Shown: in pieces, positions 11,401-22,085 of the stretch
Numbering within the stretch: the stretch's first letter is position 1
How the letters are laid out: every line of letters begins with the position of its first letter
Origin: Beta vulgaris subsp. vulgaris
Taxonomy: Eukaryota; Streptophyta; Magnoliopsida; Caryophyllales; Amaranthaceae
Reading direction: 5' to 3'
Assembly: GCF_026745355.1 (NCBI RefSeq)
Contig: NC_079209.1
Location: 35,739,200-35,803,199, forward strand
Length of the DNA: 64,000 bases
Notes under the pieces: generated by a model
What the model saw: only the letters and a program-made list of their open reading frames with translations
Database searches by the model: none
What the model was told of the DNA's origin: nothing
Program-made: the position numbers and the translations under genes

Positions 11401-12456
11401 TCCGCAGACTCTCTGCTTCTCTATGACTCATCACGAACACTTTTCCGCAGGTTTGTTCTGGGTAGGATTTCATTAGCAGGCCTACTATAGTTTCCTTGGT
11501 TATTCTGACCTCCAGGCTTAGGACCCTGGTTCCCTATCTTGATTGACCCGATCTAGCCTGATTACCATTCCCTGAGTCTTCAAATCTTTCCCGTGCTTGG
11601 AGAAGCACTCATACTCTCTATGACCCTTTTTCTGGCAATAATGACAGGTCACTAGCTCTCCCTTACAGTCTTTCCCAGGATGGTTTTTGTCACACTCTTG
11701 CAATTGTAACCCTTCAGGTCTACCCTGACTACGGTTATCCTGGTTGTTCCTTCCTTGGAAATTCCCATTTCCATTCCAGTTTTTCTTAAAGTTGCTTTGG
11801 TTTCCCCCACTACTAACCTCTTTTCTCTTTTCACCAACTATCCATTCTTCTTATCTCTCCTTGATTGCAACCATAAATATGGAAGCTCTCCCATACACCA
11901 CATCTAAAGATGTAAAGGTTCACCCCCTAATCCCAGCTGGATTTCATCAGTCAACCCTGTTCGAACCTCTGAGCCTTAAGCTCCTCAGTAGCTACCACCT
12001 CAGGTGCAAACCTAGACAGGGTTATGAATTACTATATATTCAGAGATAGTCATACTACCCATTCTAAGGTTGATAACTCTTGAGCTTTCTGTTTCTCATG
12101 AAGGCAGGGTAAAACTTTCCTCTCAGCACAATCACAAAGGCTTCCCAATTGAATCCCTCAGCAGCACTCAATCTAGCCCCTTTTCTCTCCACCACAAATC
12201 AGCCTCATCCTTTAGGTATAAAACAGCCTGGCCTACTCTCATATTAGCAGGGCAATTCACTACCTCAAATAACTTTTCAAATTCCCTAATCCAGTTTCTC
12301 TAGGAAGTAGGGTCAGCTTGTCCCTTAAAGTAAGGTGGTTTCACTTTGGCCAGTCTTTCGAACATCTCCCAGCAGTCTCTGGACGTTCGACCTTGTCCTG
12401 ATTCAGTTTTCCGCCAAGAGGCGAATAGCATCAGCTAGTTCAGTGTTGTTAGCCAT
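11401..12456 (-). pseudogene. Gag of Tekay element, broken
   Basis: Gag forms the particle that packages element RNA. A start codon at 12456 (minus) opens MANNTELADAIRLL, then hits a frameshift. The Gag core is readable at 12310-12080, with an RVGQAVLYLKDEADLWW-type stretch and an FYPA.RNRK motif. A zinc knuckle CHYCQKKGHREYEC (C-X2-C-X4-H-X4-C) is at about 11650-11610. Several frameshifts interrupt it. Its position between the leader and the protease fits the element's order. Confidence 0.85.
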
Positions 12457-13002
12457 TCTACTTCGGGACCTGAAAGTAATATAACTCTACTCAGGTTCCA
12501 GAAAACTTACATAGTCATCTAAGCAAGGCAATACTTGATTTGATCATTAAAGATCGCATCAACATACAATTTCACTAAGTTTCAACATGGAATGTTCTCT
12601 AATATTCATATAATTGTTCACGTAAATAAATTCATATCACATGAATGAATTGAGCAAGAAAAATTAATCACATAATAAAATAAAATAAAAAAAAATTTCC
12701 CATTACGTGCCCAAAATAAATTCTTACTCCTTAATAAAAAACTATATTTTTATTCTTCCAAGAAGGGAAAAATAATGTGAAATAAAAACAACACACTAGT
12801 ATCTATATTTTTCCTAAAATGATAACTCTATAAAACACCTTTGTCTTGTTGGCACATATCCAACATTATTCTTATACCTAAAATCTTATGTATATCTATA
12901 TGTATAAAAAGTATATAAGTATATATAACCTATGGCACTACATTGCCATCCTTATCCTTGTCTTCCTTATATTGCTCAGGTATGAAGGTTTCATCACTAG
13001 CT

Positions 13003-13314
13003 TCATCCTCTTCTCATCCTCATAGTAATCGATGAACTTTCTCTGAATCTTAGACCTTCTAATAGGTATGGTGTCTTCGTCCTCTTCAGGTTCAGATTCA
13101 ACCTAACATGCATCATAAATATCCTCCCTAGTGTACCTCTAGCACGGTCCATCTCTATGATGACTTCATCATCCCTAGCAAATTCTTTCCTCAAAATACA
13201 ACGCATTATCCAAGCAGTCTTCATACTCCTATGGTCAATGGGTGCATGAACGTCGTCGGCTTCATTGTCAGTCAGAACGATGGGGTTAAAATAGTTTCCT
13301 AGATTAGCAGCCAT
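13003..13314 (-). CDS. Unrecognised ~103-aa frame in Tekay leader
   Basis: This frame starts with MAANLGNYFNPIVLTDNEADD at 13314 and ends at 13003 with a basic tail (TMRMRRG). I do not recognise the family. The first half is acidic and the second half basic. It lies upstream of gag in the leader of an element whose main genes are all broken, yet it is itself uninterrupted. It could be an upstream reading frame of the Tekay family or chance. Checking whether other copies of the family keep this frame would decide. The open frame extends further upstream, but the internal methionine looks a more natural start. Confidence 0.25.
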   Translation of the reverse strand: MAANLGNYFNPIVLTDNEADDVHAPIDHRSMKTAWIMRCILRKEFARDDEVIIEMDRARGTLGRIFMMHVRLNLNLKRTKTPYLLEGLRFRESSSITMRMRRG

Positions 13315-14054
13315 ATTCGTAGAGCTACAACACAATAAACCAGAAGGTTTAGCACTCTTCCTGACGTGTTCCCACAAATAACAAGAGGTAAACAAAAACA
13401 AAGGCATGTAAATATACACTTTGCAGGCAAGAATTATAAACAGTTAGCAGGGAAGAAAATATTTATGCATCAATAGCAGGGAAGTATAATAATAATGATA
13501 TCAAAAAAGATAATGTGCAGATTTGCAGGGAAGAAAATAATAATGATGCTGAACTAACTTCCTGATGCAGCATATAATATTTCTATCCTATATGCCCTTC
13601 TTATACTACCCATTCTCACAATGCAATACTATAAACCTTAAAGGCATGAAAAATAATGCAGACACTTTTATAAATAATATTACTTAAGTGCCTGAAAATA
13701 ACTTTTCGAATAAAAAGAAATTTTCGGACCACATGATCACTCGAAAAAAAAATTTCTCACTCGAATTTTTTTTTTTTGGACTCCTCAAAATTTTCGAGAG
13801 AAGAAGAAAAAATTTCGAACTTTCAAATTTTCCGGAAAAATTTTCGAACCTCAATTTCCGAGAAAAAAAAAATTTCGGTTCATAAAAAAATATTTTGGTT
13901 CTCAAAAATATTTTATGTCTAACTTTTCGAAATGAAAACGTAGGAGCAATACTAAGGTTTCCTTCAAATAACTAATAAGCTAGGTAACTTAATAAGCAAA
14001 AGTCACTTAATAAGCTAGTTAGTTAGGCGCCTATGAGTCTTAAACTAACCTAAA

Positions 14055-14068
14055 GCTCCCATATACCA
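14055..14068 (-). other. Primer-binding site of Tekay element (degraded)
   Basis: On the minus strand TGGTATATGGGAGC lies a few bases after the 5' LTR. It resembles the initiator-methionine tRNA site TGGTATCAGAGC with changes in the middle, and confirms that 14072-16603 is the 5' LTR. Confidence 0.55.
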
Positions 14069-14071
14069 CTT

Positions 14072-16603
14072 TGTAACACCCCGATTCTCTCTTTCTAGAA
14101 AATACTTTTATAATAACTTTAGAGAATTACCCAGGCATTATTGCCCGTGTGATAACGTTTCGGCTTACTCAGAATTTTGCAGCGGAAACAACTTATTAAA
14201 AACAACTTTATTAAAACTTATGAACTCAAAAACATTTGTCTGAAACTAAACACACCAACTTAAAACGAACTAATGTCTGAAACATAAGCTCCTATGTAAA
14301 CAACTTAAATGAACTAATAATACAAGAGTCTCTCCATTCCAGATTCCATATGATATGCATCTCGAACCTGTAATGTCAATGCGTCTCAACTTTGCTCCCC
14401 CGAAGGATCACCACAGGATCAATAGGCAAAGCCATGGTCACAAACACAACAAGCACGTAATCAGCAAAGCTGAGTACTACATATCAGACATAAATAATCC
14501 TAAATATGATACTACAAAATAACATGCAGGAATAAACAATAATAAAACATATAATAATCTGCAGACAACTCTTACTGAACTAGACTCTAAACTTTTTATA
14601 TTTCTTAAATGGAATAGTTATTGGACGAGTTGTCTCAACCTGAAAATAGGAAATACGGGAGCTACCACATATTCCAAAATGACCTGCGATATCGAGGAAC
14701 CTTTAAACTAATGAGAGAAAGTGATCAATCCAATCCTAGAAAAGCCATGGGCTACCACCATGTACTCCAACCCTTAGTGTCCAACTCTAGACGTGCACCA
14801 GTCTAAAGTCTATAACCTATTCTCGTTTCACTTTACGTTGAATATATTTTATTACTTGTGTTGACACCAACCAAGCAAATAACACATAACTAATAATCAC
14901 ACAATCATCACAGAATTCCCTTTTATCTTTAGATTAACAAGTGTTCACAACTTATCAATCAAGACTCCTTTAACTTCTTTTTATACTTTACTAACTTGCC
15001 TGTTGAACCTAGCCAACAGAAACTTTACCTTTATATAGGTATAACTTGTACTTACCAAATAAGATCCACGGTTCTTATAAGATAATAATAATCATCAAGA
15101 ATCCATGTAAAACATGATTCAATCTAACTTACATTAATTCACTCAAGAATTAATACATAAACTTGACTTATCTGCTTGCATCAAACTTCCATACAAACAT
15201 TTATAATCATAAATACTTCTAGTTTACATGTAGCACACAGGTAAATAACATGTAAAACAATTCCAGTAATCATATATTTGAACAAATAGAGTCCTATACA
15301 TGATACTAATAAATAAAACATTCTTAGAGCATGTTTCTAAATTATATAGCACGTAGACAATGTACGTACCTTGTATAAACAAATCTGTAGGCCACTTTTA
15401 CGCTCTAAAAGTCTCCTACTACGAAATCTCCGCCTAGAAAATAAAATAATGAAATAAATATATCGTACTAAAAATTTACAGCACTTTAAAACGATCAAAA
15501 CCCCCTTAAACGTGTTTTAAAATCGTTTTTACGTATCAAATTAAACTTTCGTTATTTTTAATCCCTAGTATAGTACAACTATTCTAGTGAATAAAAATCA
15601 TATAAAATCCTTAAAATACTTATTTTCTGAAATTACAGCATTTATAAAATTTTATAAATCTTTTGAAAATATATTTAATACGTATAAAATTATATGCTAA
15701 CCAAATCTCATGATTTATACTTTATAAATTAAATATAGTTTCTAGTGATTAAAAACCCTAAAAACTATAAATTTCATAATAAAACTGAATAAAACTTAAC
15801 ATATAAATATGAATTTATTATACTAATAAACATAATGGCCGAAATATTTTTAGGCATATAAAACAATAATTTAAATCATAAACATGCTAATTAATAATAA
15901 AATAATATAAAAACTAGTAGTTTAATGGAATCTTGAAGAGGAAGAAAGAAAAACAACCACAATAATGGAGGAAGGAAGGGCCGGCGATAATAGCAGCAGC
16001 ACAGGACCGACGGCAGTGGTTTCTTGGCTCAATCAAAATTTTGTGACGTTTCTTGTTCAACAAGAAACGTTACTTGAAGAAGAAGAAACAATTTTTGAGA
16101 GAAGATCAAAGATGGCGCACAAAGGAGAAGAGAGAGGAAGAAAGCGCCGAGTGAGAGAGAGAGAAAAGAGAGTCACGTGGAAGAGGAGAGAGAAATAAAG
16201 TGTGTAGGGTAAAATTTGGGTTTTTAGGATATTTAAATAGAGGCTTTTCCTTTTGGGCTTAGGAAAAGAGATTTTAATAAATAAAACTTTGATGACTAAT
16301 AAGATGGGCTCATTAGGACTTTAGTCATCAAATAACCCTTTCCCTTTTTATCACTTTTGGGCTTTTGATTCCATTAAGCTTCCTTTTCAAATACGCTTTT
16401 AATAATTAAAACTCTTATTAAAATATGCTTAATTAAAACATTACAAATTTTATTAAGCTATGAAAAATATTTTTAGTTGACTTTTAAAATAGTCAACCCT
16501 TTTTAAAAGTCAAATCATTTTCCAAACTCATTTGGATTTAAATATAACTACATAAACACTTTAATATATTTATGAAAATCCTTTAAAATTGTGGGGGATT
16601 ACA
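14072..16603 (-). repeat. 5' LTR of Tekay element
   Basis: The plus-strand ends are TGTAACACC and GGGGGATTACA. It pairs with 5269-7741. The frame at 15965-16198 on the plus strand is antisense to the LTR and is disrupted in the partner LTR, so it is not a gene. It is followed at 16604 by the target duplication GAGGG. Confidence 0.95.
16046..16070. repeat. 25-bp perfect palindrome, LTR copy 3
   Basis: Same structure as 268-292 and 7206-7230; retained in all three Tekay LTRs of the window. Confidence 0.75.
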
Positions 16604-17125
16604 GAGGGTTTGTGCTTTGTCCTTCCAAAAAGCTTCCTAAGCGATAGTGTTGGATCTTAGTCATAAGCAAAACTACCCAACCATGACGATGTTCTCTTGC
16701 TCGTGACTTGAGAACTAGAGTGAGTCTTACACATGTCCACCTCTTTAAGCAGGGGTACGAAGCGTGGGATCAATCTCTTAGTCATGGACCCTTTCAGACT
16801 TAACCTAAACCTGACAATAGTTTCAAACATAGAACTGGACATTAGGTTGGAACTTTTACATCCATGTTATATGATATCTACCTGTAATTTTTGCATGTTA
16901 TTGTCATTATTGTGCGTCGTACCTAAAATCGCGTCTATAAACAAACAAAAGTTCGTCAATTGACCAAAACGACGCCTAAATCCTCAAAAAACATGTTGGG
17001 GAGTAGTGCGCCAAGCACATTAAGTTGCGCCTGACGCACCACTCCTGTGCTATACACACGATTGTGCGCCGCACGTAGTCTGTGCATCGCATGCTTTTTT
17101 TTTGATTTAGTCGTCATGGTGCCGA
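16604..17125 (+). other. Probable resumed leader of Ogre-like element
   Basis: This sequence follows the GAGGG duplication and so continues from 5268. No coding frame is recognisable. At 17000-17095 it carries GCGCCAAGCAC and GCGCCGCACG words like those in the LTR at 3860-4140, which supports the same origin. It ends at 17125 with GCCGA, the target duplication of the next insertion. Confidence 0.45.
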
Positions 17126-17310
17126 TGTAATACTCCGTATTTTTGGAACTAATTAATAATAATTAAGAAATACCAAGAAAATAATAAAAGGGTATTTTTG
17201 TATTATTTACAGAATAATGAGAAAATAATAATAATAATACGATTCTGTTAATTTCGGATTTATAAAAGTTAAGCCGAGTTCACCCGATCTAGGGTTACCA
17301 CTTTTAGAAG

Positions 17311-17319
17311 GGTATAAAA
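17311..17319 (+). promoter_or_regulatory. TATA box of solo LTR
   Basis: GTATAAAAA lies about 185 bp inside the LTR and is followed by a pyrimidine-rich CTCTCTCC tract at 17340-17460. This is a common layout for an LTR promoter and start region. Confidence 0.55.
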
Positions 17320-17514
17320 AGTGAAATAAGAGGAGGAAGTTGAGAAACCCTAAAATCCTCACTCTCCTCCCTCAGCCGTCATCTCCCATTTTTCTCTCTC
17401 CTCTCTCGCTGCTCTCCTCTTCTCTCTCATTGCTATCCTCTCCTCTCTCTCTGTCCTTCCCTGTCCTCGTCTCCCTCGCCGTGCCTTCTCGGATCCTCGT
17501 CGCGTTGTGCGACG

Positions 17515-17950
17515 AGTAGCGCTGCAGCGTATGCGAGCGAGAGTTGGGCATGGGTCTCGAGTCAGTGCGAGCGAGGGTGTAGTGCGAGTGTTGTGTGGAT
17601 TGTGCGAGTGAGTGAGGTCGAGGGTGCGAGTGAGCGAAGGCGTGCGAGCGAGGCTAAGGGCTCGAGTGAGTCGAGTTTGTGCGGTTGTGCGAAAGGCGCG
17701 CGACGAGGGCCAGTCGAGGGGTGTGCGAGGGAGCCCGTGAGTGTTCGAGGGACGCTGTGAGGCTCGCGAGCGTGACGCGAGTTGTGCGAGGCTCGAGCGG
17801 ACGCGGAGTGAGCGAAGGTTGGTGGTCCGAGTGCTAAGCGCGCGACAAGGGTGTGCGAGGCTGCTGCTGTGCGAGTCGAGGGCTGGTTCGAGCGTAGCCG
17901 TGCGGCGGCTGCGGTAGTGCGCGAGTGGTGTTGCGCCGTTGCCGGAAACC
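17515..17950 (+). repeat. GC-rich GTGCGAG-type low-complexity tract
   Basis: This is a 430-bp stretch dense in GCGAG, TGCGAG and TCGAG words inside an otherwise AT-rich solo LTR. It has no open frame of interest. It probably arose by repeated slippage of a short unit within the transcribed part of the LTR, and is rich in CpG. Confidence 0.7.
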
Positions 17951-18680
17951 GGTCGCTGGAACTTGATTGCCGGCGAGCTTAATGGTATAAAACCAAGTAT
18001 ATATTGAATATATTATATTAATTCAATTATAATTTATGTTTTCATAATTATGTTAAATTATAATTATTTAATTAATAATTCAAGTTAATGAGTTCATTTT
18101 ATTATTTTGACTATAATTGCGAATATAACTTTTGGACATAATACTGGATCGGACCTAAGACTTTTGGACATAAAACATGGTTGGACTTATAATTTAATTG
18201 GTTTGGTAAAGATAGTGGACTAATGACACTAACTAATATTAGTATGCTCACTAGCCTTAATCCCTAAAAGACGTTAAACTCTTTATAATAGAAAAGTAAT
18301 GAAAATTCATAAACAAGGGGTTTAGTTATCGTTTACTTCAAATTATTAAACCGTATAGTCTTAGTTACGTAGTAGTTGTTAATATTACCAACGACGTAGC
18401 ACTAAAGCTTTTATTTAATGGTTTAGGTCCCAATTTCATAAGCGGAACGTTAGATTAAGACAGCGAAAATTCGCCGTTACAAGGTACGTACGCGTACCAG
18501 TTTAATCCCAAGTAATAGTATCATGATTAGGTTGCAATCTATGTTATTGGAACCTAGAAGTATGATAGGGAACGTTTGATTGATTGAGATTGTTTGATTA
18601 GACATTTGTAATTGAAATCGATATGTTGCATTGGAATGCGTAATTCTATCGTAGTATAAACATGAGCATTATTAATCTTA

Positions 18681-18836
18681 TCCATAGTGTAACAAGGGTG
18701 TTACAAGAGATATGATTCGAGCATTGTAACTAAGAGGACAGGTAAATGATTCTATGTATCCATAGTGTAACAAGAGTGTTACAAGAGATACGATTTGAGA
18801 ATTTTAACTAAGAGAACAGGTAAATGACTCTATGTG
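18681..18836 (+). repeat. 78-bp tandem duplication in solo LTR
   Basis: Two adjacent copies (18681-18758 and 18759-18836) share TCCATAGTGTAACAAG, GTGTTACAAGAGATA and AGGTAAATGA, with a few substitutions between them. Confidence 0.8.
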
Positions 18837-19666
18837 GTTATGAAATGAATGGTTAATATTAAAATGAATTATGGCAATAACTTGTAGCTGGACTCCCTAC
18901 AAGTGATGAACAATGGGGGGAGTGTGGGACTTGTCCTACGCTCCTACACAGGCCTACTGTGACGACTGTAGTGTCCTTATATTTTTGATAACTCAAGTAG
19001 GCGGAAGGTTCCGTTCGATCTTGGGGGTACGCATACTAAGGTGATGGGTGTGAGACGGAACAAAACCGTATTTGCATTTCATCTAATAGACCTAGTGTCT
19101 ATTAAGGATTCAGTAGCCCGTATGATTCTAGTAAGATGACGGTGCCTGTTCGATGCCAAATAAAGATTAAAGATTAAAGGTTAAAGGATGTTACATAATG
19201 TAGCATCATGCTTAAGATTGTTCATGTGTGCATCATTTATGCTTATATGTATTCAATGGTTCATTACGTACTCAGCATAGCTGATTGTGTGTTATTATGT
19301 GTTTGATGAACTGCGATGAACCATTGATGCTACAATGGGGAGCAGACTAGGTGTGCTGGTGCTGCTGCATGATATCGAGCATACGGGGACTAGGCTTTGG
19401 TATGTATTTACATTTAAAGCATTTTGAAACAAGTATTATTGGTTTTTCTAAGACTTATATAAATGGTTTGTGGTTTGAATGAAAGGGGTCATTGATGATT
19501 CCCGAGTTGTATTTATATTTTAATTCCGCTGCATTTTAGTTTTCGAGACAATGTTTTAAGTTATCATAAAATCTTATTATGCCTTGCGTTCCATCGCGGC
19601 GGTAACGCTCCCGAAGTCGATGCGACGTAGCAGTGGTAGATGCATATGGATTTTGGGGGTGTTATA

Positions 19667-20480
19667 GCCGATCCTATATGTTCGGTCCGTCTGGATGCGT
19701 ATGGTCTAATTAGAGGTCTCACCTAATTCAAGAAAAAATATCAGTCTTTTCATGCAAGGTCGAGTTTATCCTAAAAAGCGCATCTAGAAAACTGGTCATG
19801 GTAGAGTTGGAATCATCATGCACGTCTACATTCTCCCTGCTGTTCATCTAATCTTCCCTATCAATCTTACCTTACCATATTCAATCAATTTCAAAAAGCT
19901 TACATTTTTTCAAAATCAACCCTGCACCCATGTCGATTCTACCTTTTTCAAAATGCATTTACTAATCATCATCATTCACGGCATTGACAAAAAATATTTT
20001 CAAAATCAACCCATCATCTTTGCTAACAAAAGATAAAAACAAGGAGTCCCTTTAAGAAACGAATTTAAAAATTCGAATCTAAACACCTCCAATTCAATTC
20101 AATCCATTTGCATTCATTTTAGGCCCATATGCATTAGAGTCCATTTATGCATCCATATTAGTTTCATCTAAATTCGAGTCCATGCATTCATATTAGGCCC
20201 ACTAGCATTAAAGTCCATCTTAGGCGCAAATAAGTCTAGTTCATGTCAAAATCTAGGCCCATTTTACATCTTTATGTGAGCTCTAGTCTATGTCAAGCCC
20301 AATCCAAGTCTAATCCAAGTCTATCCCAATCCATTTCCAATGTCAAACCCTTGTGCATTTTCAAGTCTAACTACAAACCAATATAGGACTAAGTCTAAAG
20401 TTAGGTTCATATAAGGCCCAACTCATTTCCTATGTCTAATCCAGTCCAAACCCATATAGGACGATGTCTTATAAGTCATA
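19667..20480 (+). other. Noncoding region, probable Ogre-like leader
   Basis: It begins with the duplication GCCGA and so continues from 17125. No coding frame was found. From about 20090 to 20460 it shows a loose repetition of words such as TCCAT, GCATTCAT, TTAGGCCCA and AAGTCTA. It may be the remainder of the Ogre-like leader or older unclassified sequence. Confidence 0.35.
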
Positions 20481-21782
20481 TTAATATTTCGTGCTATTCT
20501 ACTTCGATTTGGTATTTTTTCTTATTTTTGATGAATTTCAGGTAATTGAGAATGTATTTGGAGTATTATTAGCAAATCTTGAGGATTAAGAGCACTTGAA
20601 AGGAAGCTACAATGCATAAGGATCGTTTGCATATTTCATAGTATGAATTCCTGCTAAACCAAAGCGGAAAATCATTAGAAGGATTGTGCAAAAGGAGTCA
20701 CTTTTACTCTTATGGACATACCTTTTGATTTGTATATGATAATTCAATAATTAGAGAAGATTTAGAAACTAGACTTAAAGAGCTTTTCAATGATATGTGA
20801 CATGCCATGGGAAGATTTCTAGTCAAGGAGTTATGCCTTCCGGAAGATGCACCGTTTCTACTGGAATCTGCCACGCGTACGCGTGGATCACTAATCCTCC
20901 CATTTAATGATTTATTCAAGCCTTTTCTTATCTTGAAAATTACTTTCCTAGTCATATTAGATTACTTAATATTATTTATATTAGGTTTTCATTCTCTCTC
21001 TCTCCTCTCCATTCACACGTTCTTTCTTAGTTATAGTTTTTTAGGTTTAGTTTTCTCACCTTTTTTCTCTCTAGTTTTTTTTTTCTAGTTGCAAACCCTA
21101 GTTTTTCATGTTCATCATTAATTCATGAGTTTATTATTTTCATATCTTTTCTTTCATTAATTTATTTAATTACGTTTTTCTTGGTAGAGGTAGTTTTTAT
21201 TCTTTGTTTCATGATTGAGTAGTCTTATTTTCTAGGGACTAAATCCATGTTTATATGATATGGTTATTGATTGATATTTATTTATGGCTCGATTAGTTAC
21301 TTATATCTCTAATTGATTAGTGTTTTCATTGTTAATCTTGCAATGAAGTTAATTGTCTGATTAAATATTTTTAATATCGAGTCATAGATCAAGAGATAGT
21401 ACTCTTTAGAGGCTTACCTACAATTAGCAAACCTGATTATGTTGAGCGACCATACTAGCATATGTTGATTTGAGAGCGTTAAGACCCGACCGTAGGATTA
21501 ACCTGTGCTCTAGATATCTGATTAATTGAAATATTGATGATATTTTGATAGATTATAGTTATACACATGGTGAACAATTACCCTAGATCCTTTTTAGTTT
21601 GATTTTCGAAGTTGATTAGTTTAGAACTTTAGTATTCATATTCCTGATCTTGTTTAGTTTCTCCATATCTTAGAAGCTAGATTAAAACGACCATCTCTCC
21701 GCGAATTCGACCCTACTTACCCTACTACATTGTTAAAAGGTTTTGCATGATTTATTTTTTACAGGTTTACGACAACCTATCA
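20480..21782 (+). repeat. Athila-type 5' LTR (left boundary uncertain)
   Basis: The right end at 21782 (CCTATCA) is fixed by the Athila primer-binding site that follows. Inside, near 21705, GAATTCGACCCTAC also occurs in inverted sense near 44370 in the other Athila LTR of the window. A T-rich and CTCTCTC tract at 20990-21080 and an AAACCCTAG word follow a possible promoter region. The left boundary could not be fixed; no matching TG end or target duplication was recognised. Confidence 0.6.
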
Positions 21783-21806
21783 AATTTTGGCGCCGTTGCC
21801 AGGGAG
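21783..21806 (+). other. Athila primer-binding site
   Basis: TTTTGGCGCCGTTGCCAGGGA directly after the LTR matches the TTGGCGCCGTTGCCGGGGA block of Athila elements. The same site, in inverted orientation, is at 44275-44297. Confidence 0.8.
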
Positions 21807-22085
21807 ACGTTATAGTTTTATTTAGTTTTTATTGTTGGTGAGACTAAATTCTATATTTTTTTTCCCTTTTGTGAATATTTATATATTTTTTTAACTTTTT
21901 TTTTGTATTATGGAGTCATGCTATTTTGATGATGGGGATAATTCTTTTGCTAGGCAACATAATAATGATTCTTGGAATTCTCATGTTTACAGTTTTGATG
22001 CATCATATCAAAATCCTCCCAATTTTTGCATGAGTTCTCCTGAACTACCTCATATGTTATGTGAACCCCATGTACATGTTAGTAT
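21807..22085 (+). pseudogene. Truncated leader and coding start of Athila element
   Basis: A frame opens at 21910 with MESCYFDDGDNSF and continues through SPELPHML to about 22085, where the sequence changes character into a PMD fragment on the other strand. I cannot match the peptide to a named Gag domain. Its position directly after an Athila primer-binding site suggests the start of that element's first frame. The rest of the element is missing on this side. Confidence 0.4.

Larger units (their letters stand above)
12457..14071 (-). other. Leader region of Tekay element
   Basis: This 1.6-kb noncoding leader lies between primer-binding site and gag. It contains one unbroken short frame (13003-13312 from an internal methionine) and, at 13685-13930, an AT-rich tract full of TTTTCGAA-like words that is nearly self-complementary. 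The primer-binding site is at its right end. No other gene is visible. Confidence 0.7.
5269..16603 (-). mobile_element. Complete Tekay-type chromodomain Ty3/gypsy element
   Basis: This 11.3-kb element has LTRs of about 2.47 kb (5269-7741) and 2.53 kb (14072-16603). It is flanked by a perfect 5-bp duplication GAGGG at 5264-5268 and 16604-16608. On the minus strand the order is 5' LTR, primer-binding site, long leader, gag, protease, reverse transcriptase, RNase H, integrase, chromodomain, polypurine tract, 3' LTR. Chromodomain plus LTRs of this length is the Tekay/Del pattern. All domains are present but every frame is broken, so it is non-autonomous. It landed in the leader of the Ogre-like element. 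Confidence 0.93.
17126..19666 (+). repeat. Solo LTR of a Tekay-related family
   Basis: This 2.54-kb unit starts TGTAATACTCCG and ends GGGGGTGTTATA. It is bounded by a perfect 5-bp duplication GCCGA (17121-17125 and 19667-19671). No primer-binding site, polypurine tract or coding sequence is attached, so it is a solo LTR left by recombination between two LTRs. A TATA box (GGTATAAAAAG) is near 17311. Blocks shared with the Tekay LTRs (GGTACGTAC at 18482, ACTCAGCATAGCTGAT at 19269, CCGCTGCA at 19528) show relationship but not identity. The final base pair TA instead of CA is probably a mutation. Confidence 0.9.

Noticed and set aside
15965..16198. 77-residue frame on the plus strand
   Set aside because: It is antisense to the 5' LTR leader. 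The partner LTR near 7130-7320 has stops and shifts in the same frame.
17515..17950. GC-rich, CpG-rich block that could pass for a gene promoter or first exon
   Set aside because: It sits wholly inside a solo LTR with exact target duplication and consists of repeated GCGAG words.
18681..18836. Spaced repeat that might suggest a repeat array of functional type
   Set aside because: Only two adjacent 78-bp copies with no spacers; a simple tandem duplication. No CRISPR-like structure exists in the window.
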